The notes beneath the pieces are model-generated. The model worked only from the letters and a program-made list of their open reading frames with translations. It was not told the origin of the DNA and searched no databases. Both the position numbers and the translations under genes were made by a program. A stretch of 64,000 nt of DNA from Pseudomonas fluorescens (lineage in GTDB: Bacteria; Pseudomonadota; Gammaproteobacteria; Pseudomonadales; Pseudomonadaceae): NCBI RefSeq assembly GCF_902498065.1, contig NZ_CABVIR010000001.1:620001-684000 (forward strand). Reading direction: 5' to 3'. This document shows positions 42,635 through 51,350 of this stretch, in pieces; position 1 is the first letter of the stretch, and each line of letters starts with the position of its first letter.

Positions 42635-44311
42635 ATGGCCGTAATCGATAACACCACCACGGGCAACGCGCCCAACCACGGAATCACCAGGGAGGAGCGC
42701 AAGGTCATCTTCGCTTCGTCCTTGGGCACCGTGTTCGAATGGTACGACTTCTACCTTTATGGCTCCCTCGCCGCGATCATCGCCAAGCATTTTTTTGCCG
42801 GCGTCAACGAGACAACCGCCTTCATCTTCGCGCTGCTCGCGTTCGCGGCGGGGTTTGCCGTGCGGCCTTTCGGCGCGATTGTGTTCGGCCGACTGGGCGA
42901 CATGATCGGGCGCAAGCACACCTTCCTGATCACCATTGTCATCATGGGTATCTCCACCGCCATCGTCGGTTTTCTGCCCGGCTACGCGACCATCGGTGTG
43001 GCGGCGCCGATCATTCTGATCACACTGCGCCTATTGCAAGGCCTGGCGCTGGGCGGTGAGTACGGCGGGGCAGCGACCTACGTGGCGGAGCACGCACCGA
43101 AGGGCCGGCGTGGTTATTTCACCTCGTGGATTCAAACCACCGCGACCCTCGGTCTGTTCATGTCGCTGCTGGTGATCCTTGCCTGCCGCACGATTCTTGG
43201 TACTGAAGCCTTCGAGGCCTGGGGCTGGCGGATTCCGTTTCTGCTGTCGATCCTGTTGCTGATCGTCTCGGTGTACATCCGCCTGCAACTCAGCGAGTCG
43301 CCGGTGTTCCTGAAAATGAAGGCCGAAGGCAAGGCGTCCAAAGCCCCGCTGACCGAATCCTTCGCCCGTTGGGACAACCTGAAAATCGTGATCATGGCGC
43401 TGCTGGGTGGCACTGCCGGCCAAGCTGTTGTCTGGTACACCGGGCAGTTCTACGCGCTGTTCTTCCTCCTGCAAATGCTCAAGATCGATCCGCAGACTGC
43501 CAACCTGCTGATCGCCGGCTCGCTGCTGATCGGCACGCCGTTTTTCGTGATATTCGGCAGCCTGTCCGACCGCATCGGCCGCAAGGGCATCATCATGGCC
43601 GGTTGTATTCTGGCGGCGGTGACCTACTTCCCGATCTTCCATGCATTGACCCAGTACGGTAACCCCGACGTGTTCACGGCCCAGGCGAAAAATCCGGTCA
43701 CGGTGGTGGCTGATCCTGACCAGTGCTCGTTCCAGTTCGACCCGGTGGGCAAAGCCAAATTTACCAGTTCCTGCGACCTCGCCAAGACGGTGCTGGCGAA
43801 ACGGGCAATCCCCTACAAGAACGAGAAAGCCGAACCTGGTACCGTCGCGCAAGTGCGCATCGGCGACAAGGTGATCTCGAGCTTCGAGGGCACCGGCATG
43901 CCGGCCGCCGACTTCAAGACCCGCAACGACGCCTTCACCGCCACCCTTGGCACCGCGCTCAAGGACGCCGGCTACCCTGAGAAGGCTGACCCGGCCAAGA
44001 CCAATTACCCGATGGTGCTGCTGCTTCTGACCATCCTGGTGATCTACGTGACCATGGTCTACGGCCCCATCGCCGCCTGGCTGGTGGAACTGTTCCCGGC
44101 GCGTATCCGCTACACCTCGATGTCGCTGCCGTACCACATCGGCAACGGCTGGTTCGGCGGCTTCCTGCCGACCGTGGCATTTGCCATGGTCGCGGCCACG
44201 GGGGATATCTACTACGGGCTGTGGTATCCGATCGTCATCGCGGTAATGACGGCCATACTCGGTACGTTCTTCCTGCCGGAAACCAAGGATCGGGAAATTC
44301 ATCACACATAA
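42635..44311 (+). CDS. MFS transporter, metabolite:H+ symporter type
   Basis: A 558-residue major facilitator, MHS subgroup. Twelve helices are recognisable; GTVFEWYDFYLYGSLAAII, GRLGDMIGRKHTFL, RLLQGLALGGEYGGAATYVAEHAP and SDRIGRKGI are the family signatures. Between two helices in the second half, residues about 340-455 form a long hydrophilic loop with two cysteines (DQCSFQ, SSCDLA), which makes it longer than the usual 430-450. ATG 42635 follows CGGAGAAG. Substrates of the group are organic acids and zwitterions. A terminator follows. Confidence 0.9.
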   Translation: MAVIDNTTTGNAPNHGITREERKVIFASSLGTVFEWYDFYLYGSLAAIIAKHFFAGVNETTAFIFALLAFAAGFAVRPFGAIVFGRLGDMIGRKHTFLITIVIMGISTAIVGFLPGYATIGVAAPIILITLRLLQGLALGGEYGGAATYVAEHAPKGRRGYFTSWIQTTATLGLFMSLLVILACRTILGTEAFEAWGWRIPFLLSILLLIVSVYIRLQLSESPVFLKMKAEGKASKAPLTESFARWDNLKIVIMALLGGTAGQAVVWYTGQFYALFFLLQMLKIDPQTANLLIAGSLLIGTPFFVIFGSLSDRIGRKGIIMAGCILAAVTYFPIFHALTQYGNPDVFTAQAKNPVTVVADPDQCSFQFDPVGKAKFTSSCDLAKTVLAKRAIPYKNEKAEPGTVAQVRIGDKVISSFEGTGMPAADFKTRNDAFTATLGTALKDAGYPEKADPAKTNYPMVLLLLTILVIYVTMVYGPIAAWLVELFPARIRYTSMSLPYHIGNGWFGGFLPTVAFAMVAATGDIYYGLWYPIVIAVMTAILGTFFLPETKDREIHHT

Positions 44312-44318
44312 GCCAGGT

Positions 44319-44353
44319 GGTTGCCCTCTTTGGCGGGGTAGAGGGCAACCTTT
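44319..44353 (+). terminator. intrinsic terminator of the MFS gene
   Basis: Arms GGTTGCCCTC and GAGGGCAACC with a 12-base loop and TTT. Confidence 0.85.
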
Positions 44354-44386
44354 AAATAGCTCGACTGACTCATTTACGTGACGCAG

Positions 44387-44416
44387 AAAAAAGCCCGGCT
44401 GATCAGGCCGGGCTTC
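44387..44416 (-). terminator. intrinsic terminator of the repeat-protein gene
   Basis: AAGCCCGGC and GCCGGGCTT around TGATCAG with an A run that becomes T run on the minus strand. Confidence 0.8.
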
Positions 44417-44445
44417 TCGTTGAGTACCGCGATAAAGCTATTCAT

Positions 44446-44730
44446 TCATACCGCGCGGCTTTCGATCAAACGGTCGGAACCACCTTCGGCAACGCGGTTT
44501 TCGATCAGACGGTCGGAACCACCTTCGGCAACGCGGTTTTCGATCAGACGGTCGGAACCACCTTCGGCAACGCGGTTCTCGATCAGACGATCCGAGCCAC
44601 CCTCAGCCACACGACTTTCAATCAGACGATCCGAGCCGCCTTCAGCGACAACCGGGTGAGCAGAAGAAGCGGCAAAAGCGTTAACTGCAAAAACCGAGAA
44701 AGCGATGCTGAGCAAGAGTTGGCGTTTCAT
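44446..44730 (-). CDS. secreted tandem-repeat protein (5 x 13 residues)
   Basis: A 94-residue protein with a signal peptide (MKRQLLLSIAFSVFAVNAFA) followed by a short spacer and five nearly perfect repeats of VAEGGSDRLIE(S/N)R. Outer repeats have IESR, inner ones IENR. The repeats lie at 44455-44649 in 39-base units. ATG 44730 follows the GGAGC of GGAGCACACCCTC. Small exported proteins with this repeat occur in Pseudomonas, with no established role that I know; the alternating charge suggests surface binding or a beta-solenoid. Repeat number may vary between strains. Confidence 0.82.
   Translation of the reverse strand: MKRQLLLSIAFSVFAVNAFAASSAHPVVAEGGSDRLIESRVAEGGSDRLIENRVAEGGSDRLIENRVAEGGSDRLIENRVAEGGSDRLIESRAV
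44455..44649 (-). repeat. five in-frame 39-base tandem repeats
   Basis: Direct repeats without spacers that code for the 13-residue unit. Copies nearest the middle are almost identical in DNA, suggesting recent expansion or gene conversion. Confidence 0.9.
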
Positions 44731-44901
44731 GAGGGTGTGCTCCGGGGTGTCGTTGTTGGGTATGGAGGCGATGTTACGCCCCGGAGTTTTTAAGAGAACT
44801 TCATTGAATTGATGGTGACTATCGACGTCAGCAATGGATGGATGGGAGAGCGCGCACAAGCAGAGTTTGAACCTTTGGGACGCACCTTCGGTACAACGCA
44901 A

Positions 44902-45594
44902 TCAAGCCTCATGAATCTGACTGACGCTCGTCAGCTGCCCATTCCAGACCATCTCGTAATGCGCCGCCTGAATCACCGATAAAACCGGTTTCGGCGTCAT
45001 CAATGCCCAGCAATAACGGCCGTGCATCCGCACCGAGTTATAACGAAGCCCGGGACAGCCAGCCTCTTTGACCCATTTCCCCAAACGACGGGAGTCGGTG
45101 TAATCGTCGGGATCATAAACAGGATCCGTCATCGAAATGGACGTCGCATCTTTCATCCCGGCCTCTACAAAAGAGCAGGACAACCCGCGGAAAACAAACC
45201 GCTCGTAGTTGAGGCTCGGGACGTTCGACCAATACAGGCTCTGATGATGCTTCACTTCAGCCAGCGCCGTTTCCAGGGTGTCTGCCAGATACAACACCCC
45301 GAAGCTGCCATCGCTGAACCGCGAACCTGCCGGGTTGACGTGGGTGAACGGCGCCGTCGCATAAGAGCAGCCGGGAATGCCGAACGGGATTTCACTGCGG
45401 CGAATCAGCTCAAGGCGACCCACTTCATTTTTCAGCCTCGGGTTGGTGAGTTCCTGGATCTGATACAGCACTTCAAACTCGTCCGCGTCCGCCACGTCAT
45501 CAAACAACGCGACCGGTGGGAACTTGGAGTTGACCAGTCGATAGGCCTGCAATGGCTCGCCGGCAAGTGCTGCCAGCTCGCTCAGCTTCACCAT
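44902..45594 (-). CDS. RES-domain toxin (NAD+-degrading)
   Basis: A 230-residue RES-family protein, toxin of the Xre-RES type II system. Res toxins deplete NAD+ by an ADP-ribosyltransferase-like fold. The core is GSRFSDGSFGVLYLADTLETALAEVKHHQ: the Arg, Tyr and Glu required by the family are all present. Residues SISMTDPVYDPDDYTDSRRLGKWVKEAGCPGLRYNSVR cover the second half of the fold. Start ATG 45594 overlaps the antitoxin stop by seven bases, so the two are coupled. The longer N-terminal half (about 80 residues) distinguishes it from the shortest family members. Confidence 0.9.
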   Translation of the reverse strand: MVKLSELAALAGEPLQAYRLVNSKFPPVALFDDVADADEFEVLYQIQELTNPRLKNEVGRLELIRRSEIPFGIPGCSYATAPFTHVNPAGSRFSDGSFGVLYLADTLETALAEVKHHQSLYWSNVPSLNYERFVFRGLSCSFVEAGMKDATSISMTDPVYDPDDYTDSRRLGKWVKEAGCPGLRYNSVRMHGRYCWALMTPKPVLSVIQAAHYEMVWNGQLTSVSQIHEA

Positions 45595-45992
45595 TGCGCG
45601 CCTCGCAGCACGTCGATGCGCCGGAAGGTCTCATACAAGGAAATCATATCGCCCTGAGCCATGATCTCGAGCGGGGAGCGGCCGTTGAAGAAATCGTTGT
45701 CGTTGGCCATCGACGGGAAGCCGTAGACGTTTTCCGGGTTATCGAACACCAGGCGCAGCGCCGCGTGGATGTTGAGCACGAAACTGATGCGCTGCATCTG
45801 ATCCGCATCCAGCGTCACGGCCCAGTCGGGATCGCGTTGGCGGGCTCGGGTATAGGTGCTGCGGGAAATGCGCAGGATTCGGCAGGCCTGATCGCTGGAG
45901 GCACGCCATTTATCGAGGATGCCGACAGCAGCGCGCAGTCCGGTTACGCACTGGCTTTTGGTAAAGGCTTGTTGCTGGAGGGCAACGGCCAT
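45588..45992 (-). CDS. Xre/MbcA/ParS-type antitoxin
   Basis: A 134-residue antitoxin. Residues 25-60 carry an Xre-like helix-turn-helix (DQACRILRISRSTYTRARQRDP) and residues 70-134 the DUF2384 toxin-binding domain (NPENVYGFPSMANDNDFFNGRSPLEIMAQGDMISLYETFRRIDVLRGAQW). It neutralises the RES toxin and represses its own operon. ATG 45992 with GAGG eight to nine bases upstream is preferred over a TTG two codons earlier. Confidence 0.9.
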   Translation of the reverse strand: MAVALQQQAFTKSQCVTGLRAAVGILDKWRASSDQACRILRISRSTYTRARQRDPDWAVTLDADQMQRISFVLNIHAALRLVFDNPENVYGFPSMANDNDFFNGRSPLEIMAQGDMISLYETFRRIDVLRGAQW

Positions 45993-46124
45993 GTTCAATA
46001 CCTCAATTTGAATCTGTAGATAAAAAATTAAATAAAAAGCGTCTGTGGAGCAAGTTCGTCGCGACCGGTGGTGGCTGCTATCGTGATAAGCCTTCCCATC
46101 GCACGATTTCAGAGGAGGCGCACC

Positions 46125-46517
46125 ATGGACCCTTTCACCGGCGGTTGCCTGTGCGGCAACGTGCGAATCGAGGCATCAGGGCGGCCATACCGGGTCGGCC
46201 TCTGTCATTGTCTCGACTGTCGCAAACATCATGGCGCGCTGTTTAACGCCTGCGCGATATTCCCCGAGAGCGCGGTGACGATCACCGGCGAAACACGCGA
46301 CTACGCCGGGCGGTTCTTCTGTCCGCGCTGCGGCTCGTCGGTTTTCGCCCGCACCGACGACGAAGTCGAAGTGAACCTTGGATCGCTGGATGCCCCGGAC
46401 CAACTGACGCCCACCTACGAAAGCTGGATTGTCCGTCGCGAGTCCTGGCTGCCAGCATTTGCGCTCAGTAGACGATACGAACGCGACCGTGAGGGCGCGG
46501 GACGTTTTGAAGACTAA
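46125..46517 (+). CDS. GFA-family zinc protein
   Basis: A 130-residue protein of the glutathione-dependent formaldehyde-activating (GFA) family. Zinc cysteines: GGCLCGNVRI, LCHCLDCRKHHG and FCPRCGSSVF. The glutathione role is known only for one member, so the function here is open. GAGGAGGCGCACC precedes ATG 46125. Confidence 0.88.
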   Translation: MDPFTGGCLCGNVRIEASGRPYRVGLCHCLDCRKHHGALFNACAIFPESAVTITGETRDYAGRFFCPRCGSSVFARTDDEVEVNLGSLDAPDQLTPTYESWIVRRESWLPAFALSRRYERDREGAGRFED

Positions 46518-46895
46518 GGACAACCGACCGCGCCCGTCCGGTCCTCGGCATTTACCTGGTTCAGCAAAGCCAACCCATTGCGCATCAACGTGCATGCTGC
46601 GGCTCGTCGAACAGGTTGGCGCCGATGCTCAGGGTGACCGGTTCAGGCGTGGCAAAAGTCTGCGAGGCGGCCTGGTGAAACGGCTCACGCAGCGCCCGTC
46701 ATCCGGACATCGCCCTGTCGATTTTCCGGCGTCTCGTTCGACTAACGTTAGGAAATGCGCCTGATCACCCGCTACGTGCGCAGCGGTGATGTGCGCACAG
46801 GCACGTTCGAAGATGTCGAGCAGAAAAAACTCACATTCGTCCCGGCTGACTGCGCAGCGAGAATGAAAGGTCAGCCCCACTTCTGGAGAACCGAA
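46518..46895. other. intergenic region with a possible gene remnant
   Basis: About 380 bases. The minus strand at 46585-46698 has an open stretch ending FATPEPVTLSIGANLFDEPQHAR that looks protein-like but has no start and is cut by a stop; I cannot name it. The VOC gene's leader occupies the right end. Confidence 0.3.
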
Positions 46896-47375
46896 ATGGT
46901 CAGCAAAAACACGATATGCCTTTGGTATGACGGTACCGCACTGGATGCCGCGACGTTCTACGCCGAAACATTCCCGGACAGCGCGGTGAACGCTGTCCAC
47001 CACGCCCCCGGCGACTATCCGGCGGGCAAGCAGGGCGACGTCCTGACGGTCGAGTTCACGGTGATGGGCCTCCCGTGTCTCGGGCTGAATGGCGGGCCGG
47101 GGATCAAGCACAACGAGGCGTTCTCGTTCCAGGTAGCGACCGACGACCAGGCCGAAACGGACCGGTTGTGGAACGCGATTGTCGGAAACGGCGGCCGGGA
47201 GAACGTCTGCGGCTGGTGCCAGGACAAGTGGGGCGTGTCGTGGCAGATCACCCCGCGGGTGCTGACGGCGGCGATCACCCATACGGATCGCGCGGTGGCC
47301 AAGCGCGCATTCGACGCAATGATGCAGATGGGCAAGATCGATGTGGCGGCGATTGAAGCGGCGCTCAGGGGTTAA
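46896..47375 (+). CDS. VOC-family (PhnB/3-demethylubiquinone methyltransferase-like) protein
   Basis: A 159-residue vicinal-oxygen-chelate protein: ICLWYDGTALDAATFYAETFPDSAV, FTVMGLPCLGLNGGPGIKHNEAFSFQV and CGWCQDKWGVSWQITPRVL are the PhnB-like pattern. Such proteins often have no proven activity. ATG 46896 is preceded by TGGAGAACCGAA; the in-frame upstream extension to 46755 is not conserved. Confidence 0.88.
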   Translation: MVSKNTICLWYDGTALDAATFYAETFPDSAVNAVHHAPGDYPAGKQGDVLTVEFTVMGLPCLGLNGGPGIKHNEAFSFQVATDDQAETDRLWNAIVGNGGRENVCGWCQDKWGVSWQITPRVLTAAITHTDRAVAKRAFDAMMQMGKIDVAAIEAALRG

Positions 47376-47453
47376 TCAGTCCGGCATGGGATTGGAGGCC
47401 TCATAAACGAGTGACACGAGGCCGGTAGTGGAAATACTGAGCAACCCTGAGGG

Positions 47454-49580
47454 CTAGCGCAAACTCCACGACACCCCGACATACGCCGCCAGACCCTCAC
47501 CCGGCGTGGACCGTGCCGCGTCCAGACCTTTGTCGTCGTAGCCCGGTGTCACGGTGGCGGCGTAACGCTTGCCGGTCAGGTTGCGCAGGTCCAGCCAGGT
47601 TTGCCAGTCGTCCTTGGGCGCGTTGTAGCCCACGGTCGCGCCGAAAATTGCATAAGGATCGGCGTAGTAGCTGTTGGCGTAATCCACCGCAACTTTGGAC
47701 ACCCACTGCGTATTGAGCGCGGCGAAGAAACCTTGGGGCCAGTCGTAGCGCAGTTCGCCCTGGTAGTAGTGCATCGGCAGGCCTGGCAGGCGGTTGTCGC
47801 CGAAGCGATCGTCGTCGCGGTAGTGGAAGTCGCTGAAGGTGTAGCTCTGGCGCAAGCTCAGTTGACCGCCATCATCGGGTGACCACAGAGTGCTCTGCAA
47901 GCTGGCCTCCACACCCTGATGCACGGTCGGGCTGGCGTTGAGTTCGTAAGGCGTGACGGCATTGGCATCCGGCAACACCGAGAGCAATTCGTGCTGCACC
48001 TGCGCGTAGTACCAGGCCAGGCTCCATTGCCCCATCGCGCTGTCGCCGCGGCCACCGATTTCGAGGGTGGTCGCGGTCTGGTTTTGCAGCTCGACCGGAT
48101 CGCGCTGGGCGCCTGTGGCGGCACCGCTACCGGCCGGGAAGCGAATGTTGGAGCTGTAGATCAGCGACCAGGGGTGCGGCGCTTCGACCGAACGGCTGAG
48201 ATTGCCGAACAGCTGCAAGTCCGGCGTCAGCTGGTAGCGCAGGCCCACGCGTGGTGCGTAGTCCCAGTCGTTGAGGCTGGTTTTGCCGCCACCTTGCGGG
48301 AAGGTCACGGCGCTTTCGCGGCGGGTGTAGATGGCCGCGAGGCCGGTGGTCAGCCACAGGTCGTCGGCGATCTCCAGATCATTGCCCACATGCAAAACGG
48401 TGTCGGAACCCTGGTAGGTGAAGTTGCGAATGGGCGTGCCCGGCGCATAGCCGGCGGTGTTGCCGGTGGGGATGCGCACCGATTCGCTGGCGCCGGCATT
48501 GGGCAAGTGCTTGGTCACGCGCAGGCCCAGCGTGCTGTGGCTTTCCAGACCCCAGAGGGTGTCGCGACGCTTGTAGTCGAAGGTGCCGCTGACATCCGTG
48601 TACGCCACCTTCAAGCGGTTGGGGCCTTCGCGCAAGTCCATCGGATAGTCGTGGTAGACAAGGCCCGTCTGGATACTCGAATCGTCATCGATGTAGTAGG
48701 TGGTCTTGTTGCCGAAAAAGGTACTTCCCGGCTGCTCCCGGCGGTCGTCCCGCGTCACGTAGGCGGGGTTGGCCGCCCGTGGGTCGTGCTCGATGGCGTG
48801 CTTGGTCACCCGCCCGGCGAGGTCGTTGTCGGTCTGGCGATAGCGCAGGTAGAAGCGCGTTTCCAGGTTCGGGTTGAAGCGATAGCCGAAGTTGGCGATC
48901 ACGCCCTGGCTTTCGCTGGCCGTGTGGTCCTGGTAGCCGTCTGCGCGGGCATCGGTCGTGGACACGTAATAATCGAAGTCGCCCAGCACTTGCCCGGAGC
49001 TGACCTGGCGCTGCTGATAACCGTGGCTGCCCATGGCGTAGCGCACCTGCAACAGCGGTGCGTCGTAGCCGGTGTGGCTGATGTAATTGATGGCGCCGCC
49101 CAGGGCCAGTGCGCCCCTGTCGAAACCGTTGGCGCCGCGCAGCACTTCCACATGGTCGAGCCACAGCGGTTCCAGCAGTTCGTAGGGTGTGCCGCCCGGA
49201 CCGCTCAGCGGCAGACCGTCGAGCATGGCGTACAGCCCCGAGGCGTGGGCGCCCGGTGCACGGTTGATTCCCGAGCCACGGATCGAAATTTTCACCCCTT
49301 CATTGCCCGCAGACTGGGCATAGACCCCCGGTTGATAAGCCAGCACATCCTGGTTGCTGGCCACGCGGCCCTGCAGGGGACGGCGCAGGTCGACCACATT
49401 GGTGCCGCCGGGCACCTGAGCAAGCCGGGACTTGGCGTCCTCGACCGATGGGTTTTCGCCGCTGCGCTCCTCAGCCTGGATCAGCACTTGCCCCAGCTCC
49501 AGGCCTTCGGCCTCGGCCATGGCCGGACAGGCAAATGCCAGCCCAAACAACGCAGCGGGCAGGGATTTGGGCGAGGGCAT
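47454..49580 (-). CDS. TonB-dependent outer-membrane receptor
   Basis: A 708-residue receptor with a signal peptide (cleavage after AMA, about residue 22). Plug domain residues 35-165 (QDVLAYQPGVYAQSAGNEGVKISIRGSGINR, LDHVEVLRGANGFDRGALALGGAINYIS) and a 22-strand barrel ending LAAYVGVSWSLR. There is no N-terminal signalling extension, so it is not coupled to a sigma/anti-sigma pair. TonB box is not clear. The ligand is unknown; no Fur box was recognised upstream. ATG 49580 follows GGAGTTTTCTCG; the longer frame adds a non-signal segment. Confidence 0.93.
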   Translation of the reverse strand: MPSPKSLPAALFGLAFACPAMAEAEGLELGQVLIQAEERSGENPSVEDAKSRLAQVPGGTNVVDLRRPLQGRVASNQDVLAYQPGVYAQSAGNEGVKISIRGSGINRAPGAHASGLYAMLDGLPLSGPGGTPYELLEPLWLDHVEVLRGANGFDRGALALGGAINYISHTGYDAPLLQVRYAMGSHGYQQRQVSSGQVLGDFDYYVSTTDARADGYQDHTASESQGVIANFGYRFNPNLETRFYLRYRQTDNDLAGRVTKHAIEHDPRAANPAYVTRDDRREQPGSTFFGNKTTYYIDDDSSIQTGLVYHDYPMDLREGPNRLKVAYTDVSGTFDYKRRDTLWGLESHSTLGLRVTKHLPNAGASESVRIPTGNTAGYAPGTPIRNFTYQGSDTVLHVGNDLEIADDLWLTTGLAAIYTRRESAVTFPQGGGKTSLNDWDYAPRVGLRYQLTPDLQLFGNLSRSVEAPHPWSLIYSSNIRFPAGSGAATGAQRDPVELQNQTATTLEIGGRGDSAMGQWSLAWYYAQVQHELLSVLPDANAVTPYELNASPTVHQGVEASLQSTLWSPDDGGQLSLRQSYTFSDFHYRDDDRFGDNRLPGLPMHYYQGELRYDWPQGFFAALNTQWVSKVAVDYANSYYADPYAIFGATVGYNAPKDDWQTWLDLRNLTGKRYAATVTPGYDDKGLDAARSTPGEGLAAYVGVSWSLR

Positions 49581-49773
49581 CGAGAAAACTCCAGACAGAC
49601 AAGAACGGGCAGTGAGAACTGCGACGTATGAACTAACGAGCGAAACACATGGCAATTTTGCTTTTGTGGGATTCTCCATTCGACGCGTAACATTATTGCC
49701 CCATGCACTCAGCGCCAGTGCACAGCAGGTGTCTGATTAACAGGACTGCTACTCATATCAGGGAGACACCGAG

Positions 49774-50217
49774 ATGGTCGAAGAGATTTTGAAGTCCAAG
49801 CTGGCCAATTTTCTGGTCACCGACGCCAGTGTGAATTACGACACCGTGAGCGATCTATACGCCGAAGCCGAGAATGGTGATGTGGACGCGGTGGCCGATG
49901 TGCTTGAGGCCTTCAGGCACGCATACGGAGGACTTTGGGTTGGCGGGAAGGTGGAAGTGACCCACGCCGTGGTTCGCTTGAGCGCCAATGCCCTGAATCG
50001 CGTCGTTCAGGAGGGGACCCTGGATATTGAACTGCCACTGGAGTTGGTCCGGAAAGTCAGCGTTGAAGGTGGGTTTGTCACGAAGATCGTCCGTCTGGAC
50101 ACCGACGCCGGCAGCGTTAAATTTCGTTGTTTTTGGTGCGAAGGACATCGCGGCGCTGATAGAAAAAATGACCCTCTCGCGAGCGTCGATACGCGCTCGG
50201 TAAGCCCCAACTATTGA
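49774..50217 (+). pseudogene. GRAM/PH-like small protein gene with an apparent frameshift
   Basis: The frame from ATG 49774 (GGGAGACACCGAG leader) encodes 147 residues. Residues 50-115 (GLWVGGKVEVTHAVVRLSAN, IELPLELVRKVSVEGGFVTKIVRLDTDAGSVKFRCF) look like a GRAM/PH-type beta barrel. After codon 118 the natural continuation, FGAKDIAALIEKMTLSRASIRAR with a stop at 50201-50203, is found in the next frame, so one extra T in the run of five at 50130-50134 shifts translation. As written the protein ends in an unrelated 30-residue tail. It could be a real lesion, a phase-variable tract or a sequencing error. Confidence 0.55.
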
Positions 50218-50315
50218 TTACTCAATGTAATAAGTGAAATTCAATTCAGGGGCTCTATCGCCGTCTGCTCTAGTAATAAGATGGCTCCGTCAAACCATCC
50301 CTACTGGAGAGTCGC

Positions 50316-51146
50316 ATGAAAAAAACCATTATTGCCGCCCTGTTAGCCGCTGCCGCTAACTATGCCAACGCCGGCACGGTATTGGTCGTACTGTCGGATC
50401 AGGCTCAACTGGACCTGAAAGACGGCAAGGTTATGCAGACAGGTTTCTTCCTGAACGAATTAATGCAACCGGTGCAGACCTTCGTCGCGGCGGGTCAAAC
50501 CGTCGTATTTGCCACCCCTAGCGGCAAGGCGCCAACCGCGGACCAGAAATCCAATGATGTGAGCTTCTGGGGCGGCGATGAAAAGGCCCGTCAGGAAAGT
50601 CTCGCGCTGCTGGCCACGCTGAAGCTGACCTCGAAGAGCGACTCGCCGGCAATCAGCTTCGCGCAGGTTCAGAAAATCGGCTACGACAAGTTCGATGCCG
50701 TATTCGTGCCTGGCGGCCATATCCCGATGCAAGATCTGCTGAAGGACAAGCAACTGGGCCAACTGCTGACCAACTTCCATGAAAAAGGCAAGATCACCGG
50801 CTTCACTTGCCATGGCACCATAGCCATGTTGTCGGCGATCCCGGACGCGCACGGTTTTGTCTCCGCGCTGGAATCGGGCAAACAGCCGGCAGCGCCAGCC
50901 AATTGGATTTACAAGGGCTACAAAGTCACCGCCTTCACCGACGCGGAAGAGGAGCAGGCCAAAGGTTTCCTCGGCGGCGGCCATATGAAACTGTTCCCGC
51001 AGGATGGCCTGACGGCCGCCGGTGCTAACTTCTCCGAAGCCAAGCCATGGAGCGAGAATGTGATCGAAGACCGCGAAGTCATTTCCGGGCAGAACCCACA
51101 GTCGGCCAAGGCAGTCGCCGTGGCCATGCTGGCGAAACTGAAGTAA
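50316..51146 (+). CDS. secreted DJ-1/PfpI family protein
   Basis: A 276-residue DJ-1/PfpI protein with a signal peptide (ending ANA-GT). The cysteine elbow is GKITGFTCHGTIAMLSAI near residue 168 and VFVPGGHIPMQDLL precedes it. It resembles the 4145 product in fold but has extra N-terminal sequence and is exported. AGAGTCGC before ATG. Homologues are annotated type 1 glutamine amidotransferase-like; a periplasmic protective role is plausible but unproven. Confidence 0.88.
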   Translation: MKKTIIAALLAAAANYANAGTVLVVLSDQAQLDLKDGKVMQTGFFLNELMQPVQTFVAAGQTVVFATPSGKAPTADQKSNDVSFWGGDEKARQESLALLATLKLTSKSDSPAISFAQVQKIGYDKFDAVFVPGGHIPMQDLLKDKQLGQLLTNFHEKGKITGFTCHGTIAMLSAIPDAHGFVSALESGKQPAAPANWIYKGYKVTAFTDAEEEQAKGFLGGGHMKLFPQDGLTAAGANFSEAKPWSENVIEDREVISGQNPQSAKAVAVAMLAKLK

Positions 51147-51350
51147 TCCTGAGCGGCCGTTCCGGGCGAGCCGGGCCGTAGGTGCTGGGGGGCGATCTGC
51201 TTTGGCTCCAGCACCACCGTCTATCCCGACATGCTGCAAGCTTGATTATTTGCATTGCACCTGACTAACCAGATACCAAAGTCGTAAGCGACCGGAATCG
51301 ACCCGGTGAGGCTTTGCCTCACTTGGAAATCTTCAAGAAGGATGACGAAC

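Noticed and set aside
44455..44649. Regular 39-base repeats resembling a CRISPR array
   Set aside because: No spacers, length a multiple of three, and the units encode an in-frame protein repeat. No cas genes.
46585..46698. Protein-like minus-strand fragment ending FDEPQHAR
   Set aside because: No start codon and closed by stops; parent gene not recognised, so not listed as a pseudogene.
47919..49631. 570-codon open frame opposite the TonB receptor
   Set aside because: Shadow; the receptor has complete plug and barrel signatures.
49581..49773. Fur or Zur box before the TonB receptor
   Set aside because: No adequate match to either consensus; GTAACATTATTGCC is too weak.
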